From a virus, in the IMG/VR virus record IMGVR_UViG_3300020731_000487, positions 1-40,982 of that record: 40,982 nucleotides of DNA; one strand, written 5' to 3'. The notes under the pieces were generated by a model that was not told the origin of the DNA, ran no database searches, and worked only from the letters and a program-made list of their open reading frames with translations. Each line of letters starts with the position of its first letter. Positions within the stretch are counted from its first letter, which is position 1. This document shows, piece by piece, positions 12,001 through 16,202 of this stretch. Made by a program: the position numbers and the translations under genes.

Positions 12001-12843
12001 AGGAGGTGCTTTTTGTTGTAGGTCATCACCACTTGATGTTGACACAAATAAATTAACATTTGAAGCAAATGTTGCTTGATCAACATAATATTTTGTAGCG
12101 GCTGTTTTGCTTGTAGAATCTTGAGGTCCTGTTCCGGTGATAGGAGATGGATGATCATTTAGTACTAGGGCTCCGGTCATAGTGTCGCCTTCGCGCAATA
12201 CTACAGCACGACGTTGTACAGCTTCTGTTGCCAAATAATTTCCAGTTAATGTTGGATCATAGTCTGGGTCGGTTGTAGGTGGAATAGAAGGCTCAGCACG
12301 TACTCGTACAGGACCGGTTACTACAGATACAGAAGTACCGCCGCCTGTTGTGGTAGTTGTTAATGGCAAGTAATGTGCATCAGCATAACCCTTATTAATA
12401 ACTAGATCATTGATTGTAATATTAGTTCCGTAGAGAGTATTAAATGTATTAACTAAACTCTGTGACGGAGCTGCTATATTTCCAATAGTAAATCCATTAG
12501 CGTTTATTGGTGCAACTAGTGTTGGAGCAGAATCATTACGCAATCCTGCGGCAGCCGCACTAAAAGTAACCTGAGCATTATTTGTAGTATCAATTACAAT
12601 ACCAGACCCGGCAATTAAATTACGAGCGGTAAGTTTGCTGCCAGTAGTATTCGACATAATAACCTGGCTATTACCATATGCAGATGGTGCATCAGCTAAG
12701 TTAGTAAATCCAATTTTACCTCCAGCACCAAAGGCAGCATATAGTTCAGTAAAGTTAGTATTAACCTTACGAAACGATTCACGAATACTGTCGCCAGTAC
12801 CGTCATTACCTTGTATACCGATATCAATTGATAATTGTGACAT
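7..12843 (-). CDS. Giant tail-fibre / virion structural protein (4278 aa)
   Basis: Residues 1-40 carry the phage-fibre start GTGDSIRESFRKVNTNFTEL. From about 345 to 2050 a helical module recurs at least six times (near 350, 460, 680, 910, 1070, 1790-1900), with a 'YDLxxGxxYxT' type signature and paired cysteines. Beta-helix-like stretches lie near 1300-1400 and 2085-2165. Residues 2400-3400 are Thr/Ser/Gly-rich, low-complexity beta repeats. A conserved block lies near 3560-3640. Residues 4155-4278 form a compact C-terminal domain starting ADLAEYYEGDQEYEPGTV, a type found at the ends of phage fibres and sometimes autoproteolytic. The start is ATG with GGAG (12854-12857) lying in the end of the upstream Fe-S carrier gene, so the two are probably coupled. 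The stop overlaps a possible next ATG (TAATG, positions 5-9) whose gene runs off the window. The role is inferred to be host recognition or baseplate/tail decoration. Its size is far beyond common fibres. Confidence 0.85.
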   Translation of the reverse strand: MSQLSIDIGIQGNDGTGDSIRESFRKVNTNFTELYAAFGAGGKIGFTNLADAPSAYGNSQVIMSNTTGSKLTARNLIAGSGIVIDTTNNAQVTFSAAAAGLRNDSAPTLVAPINANGFTIGNIAAPSQSLVNTFNTLYGTNITINDLVINKGYADAHYLPLTTTTTGGGTSVSVVTGPVRVRAEPSIPPTTDPDYDPTLTGNYLATEAVQRRAVVLREGDTMTGALVLNDHPSPITGTGPQDSTSKTAATKYYVDQATFASNVNLFVSTSSGDDLQQKAPPGKQGRSWSYSYKTIGAAMLAADSLQSIAQIEPGPYRQRISYTLSGSPTEYFSTINNVALTGGNSAVPGYPDARTLLEQNKTFIQNEVVSYINNKYVNQFSYNQTTMKTNLVNLIDAVCYDLVVGSTYNTTRVATTILAGTGTTSLAQTVDAINNVSSQILNYSYVSANLSSYITSVINGLCYDLIFNSNYQTIQAALAFSTANTSLSTTEIVSIIGNLGNEILGINGTTSMSAASVTTTATGTVSSSTISVSSPIGIVVGMLVSGAGIASGASVTSIVGSTIYLSSANTDAVSGSVVLGSNAITVVNVSGIAVGQNVSGTNIAAGNTVSSIVNNTIILSLPTAGPVSGTAVFTTTSIANNNSSISSNIAALEAMLTTGKLATPVFPAITGTTTTGQTSARDLLLNNISFIQAEVVSFLSANYPGLAYSQAKCKRDVQYIVWALVYDLMYGGNSATINAARTYYNGTLVIAASERQATLDAYDYVNTLAQAIITNTSLITQYQQSIIQYQNTTLLNGGTMGTSIANNIETVQDYINGESDTLVVPSTTGVSSPNLAIRSYILGNSTTYASDAVTYQNNNFPVIIDSGTLATISNLFTVASSLLTNGIVSRTTPTYTLTSASTGYQNAATLIKNNIPFLIDDALGYVKTTYLSYYNAITDTVAYRRQLQYIIEGIIYDIVYGGTSGATLASQLLYTNGTDSQTNAAIITRIQANISSIISTTVAISPNYLSTVSSSNAQYINAGLTGASAASTAITADFTIISTVLGGGTAPTIVYPTLTGFSSTAQSARNTIVPNESNIAQTTILYLNTTYAGGFNYNQATCLRDVGLIIEAMAIDVIVGGTYQSIQAGKSYYRNASALLAIGGQYKETLDGINYAKTLAIQCLNQTTASRYQTAFTQYTNGGLSAASQAVTDVTNNMNTLISIITNGLGSAPAPSYGTGIWNVYITNGGNNAVDQGKPGSNHIIPAKALVGATSGATGVIVTYTPNASSGLDLIQIRLTQPILFTNSEQLDFGETVKAANITVFVESGIYYEDYPLRLPANVSIKGDEFRRTIVRPLDRISQSPWRKVFFYRDAVIDANLIGYLDQTINYASLLPFTGASAIISGTTGNITVTFPSSVFVPSSYIGKVITVGVGQAVISSVSNNIANCQTIYPFSAAGTFTSGNWGMYNTINYGRHYLTNPLDITSTPKNNKLIDVLLCNDQTRVSNLTFQGHGGFAMVLDPEGQIKTKSPYGQVCSSFSQSINAKRFAGGQYVDGFTGRLRGTINAISYNAITGFNTSSLVGGSGYTPTSGTATYTNVALTGGTGSGATGTITVTNGAVVNISVATIGAGTGYTIGDSISCANSSIGGTGSGFSIPVSTVSGNGIYVTIKGSTSATGTYVSGGGTGSNTLLVTGVAGTIQPGSLISGTGYGTGQTVVTVTTSDNVTYTVTTSGYGTTTPSGTLVFGVSSGLDIRPPQPPCAFYVSGFRYQVDDILSFDATTATAVLVLDTATPYNAAGAYNNATCSRDTGLVLDAVGYDVVLGSNYQSVKAGLSYLRQDAYTVLAKQITTTTAAFSYASTLAQAQTSYSSAQTTIANSFSLINTILQQGVASAAPTITYPAGPNSTAGQQNAVAIIQANRTFLQQEITAWLNANYVVKNIPNYSAVVYQQNVGYAVDAICYDLLYGGNSMTFDFTISYFAKSVSTETGFNTVTGQEAVIAASYGRLNTILQQIVLNTTVTKSLGNIFTQNTSLPAATSTEQTSINTLATILTGFNYTTGVTSATRTTPNTSGANTNLLAAQSAIQTARSTIQSSVITFINQGATLTINVEGGGNKSMLANDFAMINDLGYGILATNGGVTEQVSTFSYYCHTHYWANNGGQIRSVAGSNAHGDYGLRSSGYDVTELPNAVNLTYDMAQTARVYKQGTYANTGLGITVDSTKSLSFAIIGYEYTPFNVSEIEIDHTLAGGPITRYLLSTIAHTSVTINGQNVLQLTLATTGINSTSATGLLFSLYDGQLIQIRMLQNAKFYNISNVNPTRPSTALQYTNNLSDVYRLIAYNLTESTGEILPANVAVLQSDASFNYYKLTIDATSIAVLDPQDPTKTQGSKVGDNKIAVLTISDAPTIAQINRGIYVFTWNGRSHRAISYTPPVNIATGYYVSGGGTSPYTITLNNVSGTISAGMLVTGGNAANNAYLASQNITVVSTNLTTTGGLTTGTVVVSGLYNAAPTSGYTITFGVFVNGYLTIDPNPTFNIATYGASIGALTYNSKYVPTVGGTAYVTYDTNLDLVNAPIVDGYYLVANQPNAAYNGYQQVSAVTSTTLVTVGSTVGLSVGQLISAIVTLSNVSITGTSGQFACNTTSLITGTQIQVSGALTGNGSISGYTGITTVYYVIATNNSTTFTLSTTSNGSGVTTGTGTVTGLTFTVLNPPAVYVAPNATITSISSNGYQFTVSPACWFPSGTTVSAQNVATVQSLTISNAGSGYGTTPPTVTFSGGGASSQAIATVTLTNGSVTGFTIVSPGYGYTSQPTITVSAPTSGVTAVLVAVLTANPVVNATAISGISNIQVTMAYPSDPGLFQTGALVAPTGYTSKVPSTYKSNNGFTLTLPLPTQSVAPTVDSYYRVYSYTNIITATTTGTNYITTSSTANLSTGQLIEFNNIDIFTNATAAASGTNYITVNNTTGMAAGMPITFTYDQVNMTVSYVAASGQITVNSSAGLFLGMPIVFSGTAAGGLNPNQTYYIYDAPDSTHIRVTTVNGGAYQTFSNASANMSASAGGIFGGLGQGVVYYINSVVDGTHITVSQTASPLSAFGLSAASGFMKVSIGGGGFGGLTNSTTYYITSIPDSTHFTVSTTLGGTNLVLSTAYGTMLANVVSSYNPLYNGSWAVTASSATSISLFYPYDPGAFITPLNATLSSVSGVSGAGPFLVTFTIPTQAVAPTTGINYTVSGQVNTAFNTSVTATSSSTTSITLSYVTNPGTFVTATPINITSYGTVTGSGPYVVTYNITSQTYVPFTGTTYTVAGSSTAGYNGTYSVVGSTNSTIQVSYPSNPGSFVAGLVGTGQIAGTTLAVTAVTSGAIATNQVITGTNVTTTTVTGTYTTGKLISAVASNATYFTITTAAQPVPWIVGQQVTITGVTPTGYNNTWTISNNIAPTATQFTVTNASNFGTSGFVSNAGTATPSGATGGVGMYVVATTQTAASGAIATNLTITPTATTTSVIGGATVLIAPEVTNASSSSLGISKPFSVANIPTLRLGYPAGSGAQITVRISTCRATGHDFLDIGTGGYVTTNYPYQIYGNPALPRQQTQEVFEEGVGRVFYVTSDQNGIFRVGRFFTVDQGTGTVTFSASIALSNLDGLGFKRGVVVSEFSTDSTMTNNASDTVPVQSAVRGYIDARLGLTHGGSPVALTNLIGPGYLALSGALSMKGSLNMSGYLINNVSTPQSGLDAANKSYADGLTLSVNALYKLTDQLITYANIPNGNTHVFDQYVGNQLSIISITTSGGTATLTYAVQPSAPYAIGQTIYVQGVNPSGYNGTWVVTACTSIGVQFATAYSTAYVGGGTITTGRWRNIAFPNSTSANNDVAINWNSSTSALTSSINLGVIVNQQVSPTAAIAQSKLSLNSAGVLANATGITQANLGVAAFSSATFSSTNGWIDVQTSTSASTGVVLSKIQQISASTILGNLGSVAASPSQLTPGNVVTAGDGIKNANFSSSASVSTGVMIVNYNIASGTSGNTYSIIPAVSTATANSIVLRDSSGNSTVSTLNTATLQIGGYKAQDLTSTTFNYYTPGGYQFGTSTGTNGTNSTFAFLAGTVDISASGAILKATTITTGAAGTVGTVTGTYQVTASSTWDVTAGTLKSYTLTTGGDSLAGVIQGKWTLSGASTLQATYADLAEYYEGDQEYEPGTVLVFGGDKEVTSTDTMNDTRLAGVVTTNPAYVMNSEQTGIKVCLALAGRVPVKVVGRVKKGDMLTTSSTPGYAVKALNPTLGAIIGKAIEDKDYGEAGVITVAVGRM

Positions 12844-12848
12844 TTATA

Positions 12849-13172
12849 TTAAACTCCGAAACTTGAACCGCAGCCGCAAGTTGATACTGCGGTAGGATTT
12901 TTTATTGAAAATTGGCTGCCATATAGATCTTCTTTGTAATCTATTTCTGCACCTTGCACATACTGTGCGCTCATTGCGTCTACTAAAACATGAATCCCGT
13001 CTTTTTCTATATCAAAATCGTCTTCATTAACAACTTCATCTAGAGTAAATCCATAGGTAAATCCGCTACATCCGCCACCCTGCACAAACATACGTAACTT
13101 TAATTCGGGATTATTTTCTTCAGCAAGGATATCTTTAATCTTTTCTGCGGCGTGTTCAGTGATAATGATCAT
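12849..13172 (-). CDS. A-type Fe-S cluster carrier, IscA/ErpA (HesB) family
   Basis: This 107-residue protein has the normal family length. All three cluster-binding cysteines are present: Cys35 in QGGGCSGF, and Cys99 and Cys101 in STCGCGSSF. Proteins of this family accept an Fe-S cluster and pass it to apo-enzymes in the cytoplasm. The start is ATG with AGGA upstream and a late-type promoter at 13193-13200. It sits 5 bp upstream of the giant fibre gene, whose ribosome site lies inside its last codons, so it is a late gene co-transcribed with the fibre. It could load a cluster into a virion protein or support the many Fe-S enzymes of this phage. Both roles are inferred. Confidence 0.93.
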   Translation of the reverse strand: MIIITEHAAEKIKDILAEENNPELKLRMFVQGGGCSGFTYGFTLDEVVNEDDFDIEKDGIHVLVDAMSAQYVQGAEIDYKEDLYGSQFSIKNPTAVSTCGCGSSFGV

Positions 13173-13192
13173 GGCGTTCCTGTGTTATATGA

Positions 13193-13200
13193 TATTTATC
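13193..13200 (-). promoter_or_regulatory. Late promoter for the Fe-S carrier and fibre genes
   Basis: The minus strand reads GATAAATA, one base from the T4 late element TATAAATA and fitting the NATAAATA form of T4-like phages. It lies about 20 bases before the start codon, leaving room for an AGGA ribosome site. Confidence 0.65.
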
Positions 13201-13221
13201 AAAGGCTTTTTATAACCTTAA

Positions 13222-13229
13222 TGTAAATA
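13222..13229 (+). promoter_or_regulatory. Late-type promoter TGTAAATA
   Basis: TGTAAATA is followed by CTATT, which matches the extended T4 late consensus TATAAATACTATT at all but one base, and then directly by ATG at 13235. With T4 spacing the first transcribed base would be the A of the start codon. Confidence 0.5.
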
Positions 13230-13234
13230 CTATT

Positions 13235-13522
13235 ATGATACTTGGCACTGAATTTAGAAAACACACTTATATGAGACGCAGTAAGCGAGGCAAAACTCAC
13301 GCTTACTATCGTAATAAGACTGTGATTATTTTTAGATGCGATTGCTGCCAGGGGGTTTTTAATCGTGATAAAGGTGATATGGATCCTAAGCGATTAACCA
13401 ACAATTTCTATCACGTTTGTGGAGATTGTGATGCTAAGAAATTTGCTCAGGAAAAAGGTGTTGAAGCTCGTAAGATCTGGGATATGCCAGTAAGTAGTCT
13501 TAAGACGCTAGACCAACTCTAG
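13235..13522 (+). CDS. Small zinc-ribbon-like phage protein (95 aa)
   Basis: I do not recognise a named family. Two cysteine pairs, Cys35-x2-Cys38 and Cys62-x2-Cys65, are spaced like a zinc ribbon. The N-terminus is strongly basic (RRSKRGKTHAYYRNK), suggesting nucleic-acid binding. There is no ribosome site before the ATG, and the late-type element at 13222 would give a leaderless message. Met13 (13271) is an alternative start. The gene is transcribed against its neighbours, and its last codons overlap the end of the convergent gene at 13519 by 4 bases. Confidence 0.7.
   Translation: MILGTEFRKHTYMRRSKRGKTHAYYRNKTVIIFRCDCCQGVFNRDKGDMDPKRLTNNFYHVCGDCDAKKFAQEKGVEARKIWDMPVSSLKTLDQL
13507..13522. 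repeat. 16-bp hairpin repeat, copy 1
   Basis: GCTAGACCAACTCTAG is an inverted repeat (CTAGA / TCTAG, loop CCAAC) at the junction of two convergent genes. An identical copy lies at 14349-14364. No T-run follows, so it is not a classic intrinsic terminator. Confidence 0.6.
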
Positions 13523-14331
13523 CTTTGCCAATCCTTGTCGCCTGGATGTACTTGACTGTATCCACGTTTCCATTCTTTTCTATATTGATCAGCTGGGAGC
13601 AATCCAGAAAAATCTAATTTCTTAGCAACTCTATCTTTGAGTTGCGGGTAAAGTTTTTGTATATATGATTTATCTTTACTGCGCTGGCCTATCATATCAA
13701 TAAATCCACCTGGTCGATTATAACCTACATACCACTCAGTGGGTTCGGTTTTCTTTGGAGGATTACCACTGGTATATCCATTATTGTGTATTTTTAATTT
13801 TGACGGATCCGTATAATCGTTCTGCGGTTGGGGGCCAGTATCAGCAGGCGGTTTAGCTAGGGGATTTTGCCCTTCCTTGCGCCACGGAGAAATTTTAACA
13901 CCCATTGTTTTAGCGTGATCAAAAAAACCTCTGGGGATTTTTAAGTCAGGATCGTATTGTATTTCAACTATAAATGGAGCCTGAATAGGTATAGGTTTAT
14001 ATACCTGTTCTTCAGTTTCGTATTTGTAATGCATCATAGCACCTACCTTAGGTACTACTTTGTATCCAGCACGACGAAGAGCATCTTTATCTATAACAAA
14101 TTGAGCCACACCATTCCCGTAGGGAAAATGCAAGTATTGATTACGAGTTAGACTTATGCGTGGAATAGATTCTTCACCATTTTCTTGATCCATCTCTTGA
14201 TCAAAGTCAAAGGGCTTTTGCGGCTTTAAAGCACCACTTTTTAATATCTGCATCATAGTAGGGCCGTCTGGCACTCCGTGATACAAGAATTGATCGTTCA
14301 CACCCTCGTTTAATAGTTCCCAGATTTTCAT
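13519..14331 (-). CDS. ADP-ribosyltransferase-like protein with a possible capsid-targeting leader (270 aa)
   Basis: Residues 16-36 (LYHGVPDG...ILKSGALKP), the SLTRN at 60-64, and EEQVY near 107-111 follow the order seen in the ADP-ribosyltransferase/KptA fold (Y-H-G, S-x-T, E). This resemblance is from motif order only and is tentative. The first ten residues, MKIWELLNE|G, look like the short leader that T4 internal proteins and the Alt ADP-ribosyltransferase use for head packaging, cut after Glu by the head protease. Residues 165-200 are Pro/Asn-rich and probably a linker. A late-type AATAAATA lies just upstream (14340-14347), consistent with a virion-loaded protein. It could instead be an unrelated phage protein. 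Confidence 0.6.
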   Translation of the reverse strand: MKIWELLNEGVNDQFLYHGVPDGPTMMQILKSGALKPQKPFDFDQEMDQENGEESIPRISLTRNQYLHFPYGNGVAQFVIDKDALRRAGYKVVPKVGAMMHYKYETEEQVYKPIPIQAPFIVEIQYDPDLKIPRGFFDHAKTMGVKISPWRKEGQNPLAKPPADTGPQPQNDYTDPSKLKIHNNGYTSGNPPKKTEPTEWYVGYNRPGGFIDMIGQRSKDKSYIQKLYPQLKDRVAKKLDFSGLLPADQYRKEWKRGYSQVHPGDKDWQS

Positions 14332-14338
14332 AGCAATA

Positions 14339-14902
14339 TTATTTATTTGCTAGACCAACTCTAGAGCTGATCACATTCCAGTTGATAATCTTCCATTGAT
14401 TAGCAAGATAACCTTTCTTGTCAGCTTGGTAATCTAATGCCCAGGCATGTTCCCAAGCATCGATTAACAGCACAATATCCATTTTAATTTCGTGATTTTT
14501 GATAGTCTTAATTTTTCCATCTCGGGCTAGATAGCACCATCCGCTGCCTTGGATAGACATAAACTCTTTTTGAAAAGCATCGGTAAACGCATCAAAACTC
14601 TTGTAGTGTTTGTTAATAAATTCACCAGCAGTGCCGTCGGGCTCGTTTGATCTTGTGGGTTTTTGGAACTGTGTAAAGTAGATATCATGTAAGAAAGCAC
14701 CTGCTTCATTAAAGTCTGGATCGCCTTCACCGTCGTTAAACCGTGTAACATACCCCTTATATAGTTTACCATAGTGATAGTCTATAGTATCTTGGCTCAT
14801 ACTAGGCTCGAGATCATCCTTGGCATAGGGCAACTTAGTTTGAACTAGGGTTTTAGGACTCTTACCTTCGTTCAGTGTAATATGCTTAATAAAGTTGTAC
14901 AT
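14339..14902 (-). CDS. Fe/Mn superoxide dismutase with N-terminal extension (187 aa)
   Basis: The family N-terminal block (LPYAKDDLEPSMS) starts at residue 24. All four metal ligands are visible: His43 (DYHYGK), His72 (AFLHDIYF), and Asp148 and His152 (LIDAWEHAW). GSGWCYL (119-125) is the family's central motif. The enzyme dismutates superoxide to oxygen and peroxide. The usual second-sphere His pair after the first ligand (K-H-H) is K-L-Y here, and the usual active-site Gln is not evident, so activity may be altered. The extra N-terminus ends in L-N-E|G (residues 10-13), a candidate head-protease site, and cleavage would leave a normal-length enzyme. The late element GATAAATA sits five bases before the ATG with no ribosome site. 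Confidence 0.88.
   Translation of the reverse strand: MYNFIKHITLNEGKSPKTLVQTKLPYAKDDLEPSMSQDTIDYHYGKLYKGYVTRFNDGEGDPDFNEAGAFLHDIYFTQFQKPTRSNEPDGTAGEFINKHYKSFDAFTDAFQKEFMSIQGSGWCYLARDGKIKTIKNHEIKMDIVLLIDAWEHAWALDYQADKKGYLANQWKIINWNVISSRVGLANK
14340..14347 (-). promoter_or_regulatory. Possible late promoter AATAAATA for the ADP-ribosyltransferase-like gene
   Basis: The minus strand reads AATAAATA overlapping the stop of the superoxide dismutase gene. Eight bases separate it from the ATG at 14331, so the leader would be only about three bases long. Confidence 0.45.
14349..14364. repeat. 16-bp hairpin repeat, copy 2
   Basis: This is identical to 13507-13522, here in the last codons of the superoxide dismutase gene and in a different reading context. 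Confidence 0.6.
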
Positions 14903-14907
14903 AATGA

Positions 14908-14915
14908 TATTTATC
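14908..14915 (-). promoter_or_regulatory. Late promoter for superoxide dismutase
   Basis: GATAAATA on the minus strand is followed by TCATT and then the ATG at 14902. T4 spacing puts the first transcribed base on the start codon. Confidence 0.6.
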
Positions 14916-14916
14916 G

Positions 14917-14924
14917 AATAAATA
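14917..14924 (+). promoter_or_regulatory. Late promoter for the small basic protein
   Basis: AATAAATA is followed by CTGTA and then AGGAG (932-936 region) before the ATG at 14944. It is arranged back to back with the minus-strand late promoter at 14908-14915, within 41 bases between the two start codons. Confidence 0.6.
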
Positions 14925-14943
14925 CTGTACTAGGAGAAATACC

Positions 14944-15150
14944 ATGATTAAATTTATTAAAAGTTTGTTTGCACCAGCAGTTAAAATTGAAACACCTGTA
15001 GTTGAAGCGCCTTATAAAGTTGAAACCTCAAATGCCAAGGCTGCATCTGAAGCGGTTGTTAAAAGCATTGCTGCCAAGAAAAAGCCAGCGGCTAAGAAAG
15101 CACCAGCGGCTAAAAAGCCACGTGCTCCACGTAAGCCTAAAGCAGAGTAA
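14944..15150 (+). CDS. Histone-H1-like Lys/Ala/Pro-rich small protein (68 aa)
   Basis: Residues 44-68 are almost entirely Lys, Ala, Pro and Arg, in repeats of the AAKKxPAAKK type seen in histone H1-like tails. Residues 1-12 (MIKFIKSLFAPA) are a short hydrophobic/basic helix. It has a clear AGGAG ribosome site and a late promoter. DNA or RNA binding is expected from composition alone. A head-internal or DNA-packing role fits late expression next to two candidate packaged proteins but is not shown. Its last 14 bases overlap the convergent UV-endonuclease gene. Confidence 0.75.
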   Translation: MIKFIKSLFAPAVKIETPVVEAPYKVETSNAKAASEAVVKSIAAKKKPAAKKAPAAKKPRAPRKPKAE

Positions 15151-16165
15151 GAGCTTTAGCTTGCTCGTAAAGAGCAAAACTAGCTAGGTTTTTACCTTTA
15201 GATTCGCACATAATATCGTGCGTATTTAAAAAGCTCAATGCCCATTCGTTAGTTGCTGTATTCCAGTAAAAGTCTGAATGCGCTCTGAGCTTTTGCTTTT
15301 TGTAACCTTCTTTTAATAGCTCTGCATGGTGAGGCATTATACTAGTGTCATGGCCCACGAGTACATCTTCACGAGATACTGAGTAATGACAAGTAGGGCG
15401 CACACCGCGCCAACTGTCCACGACACGCATAACACGGCTATCCTGGTTGCTGATATATTCACCTTCACGTATCCAATGATGGTGTATGTCAAGCACAATA
15501 GGAATGATATCGCTAATAGCAAGGCAGTCATCTAACCCCCATGAATTTTCTTCGTTTTCGATTGTAATACAATTACGTGCTTCGGGCGTTAGTTTTCCGT
15601 AGGCCCGTCGTATGCCGTCTGGGCCTTGTCGACCGGAGATGTGAACATTGATTTTAAAGTCTTGAAACGTTTTTCCATAACCCATCCATCGGGCCATGTC
15701 TGTGTGATATTCGAATTCAGCGATTGAACGTTCAACAATCCCTGGGTTATCGCTTGCCAAGACAGTAAACTGCCCAGGATGCATAGATAACCGAACGCCG
15801 CTATTGCGAGCAATGTCACCCACTCTCTTAAAGTGGGTTTCGCAGTATGATACAACGTCAGGTTGACGCCAATAATCAGCAAAGTCAGCGTGAGTATAAA
15901 CAGGCAGAATGTCGCTACTAAGCCGAACCATCCTAAGATTAGGCTCAAGCTGACTAACACGTTCTACTAGCAATCGAGTTGCCTCGATATTGCCCACCAT
16001 TAAGTCCCATAGTCTCTGCTCCGCAACGTCTCTTGGTTGATTATTTAACCAACGAACAGTAGTTGTGCCAGTGTTATACTTCTTGGCATCATCTTTAGGT
16101 TTAATACCCTCAGTTTGATCAGGGCGATCAATCCATTTACAAGCAAATCCGATTTTCTTAGTCAT
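15137..16165 (-). CDS. uvsE: UV-damage endonuclease (UvsE/UVDE family)
   Basis: This TIM-barrel endonuclease nicks DNA 5' to UV photoproducts. The metal-binding barrel motifs appear in the right order: RLSMHPGQF (125-133), NVHISG (173-178), TIENEE (201-206) and LDIHHHW (225-231), with more conserved His in the C-terminal part. At 342 residues it is a little longer than the common bacterial form. A near-consensus early promoter (16171-16199) ends five bases before the ATG and no ribosome site exists, so the message looks leaderless. No other in-frame Met precedes the conserved domain. It probably repairs sunlight damage in phage DNA. Confidence 0.92.
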   Translation of the reverse strand: MTKKIGFACKWIDRPDQTEGIKPKDDAKKYNTGTTTVRWLNNQPRDVAEQRLWDLMVGNIEATRLLVERVSQLEPNLRMVRLSSDILPVYTHADFADYWRQPDVVSYCETHFKRVGDIARNSGVRLSMHPGQFTVLASDNPGIVERSIAEFEYHTDMARWMGYGKTFQDFKINVHISGRQGPDGIRRAYGKLTPEARNCITIENEENSWGLDDCLAISDIIPIVLDIHHHWIREGEYISNQDSRVMRVVDSWRGVRPTCHYSVSREDVLVGHDTSIMPHHAELLKEGYKKQKLRAHSDFYWNTATNEWALSFLNTHDIMCESKGKNLASFALYEQAKALTLL

Positions 16166-16170
16166 GCTTT

Positions 16171-16199
16171 ATTATAGCACAAAATATAGTAAAAGTCAA
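16171..16199 (-). promoter_or_regulatory. Early sigma70 promoter of the UV-endonuclease gene
   Basis: The minus strand reads TTGACT, 17 bases, TATAAT, with a TG one base before the -10 (extended -10). The predicted start falls on the ATG at 16165. Confidence 0.8.
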
Positions 16200-16202
16200 C
16201 AC

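Noticed and set aside
1016-12158. Several open frames of 70-150 codons on the plus strand (and one minus) inside the giant fibre gene
   Set aside because: They mirror the low-complexity Thr/Ser/Gly codons of the fibre, lack ribosome sites and show no recognisable domains.
13505-13530. Intrinsic bidirectional terminator between the convergent genes
   Set aside because: A short hairpin exists but it is not GC-rich and has no T-run on either side.
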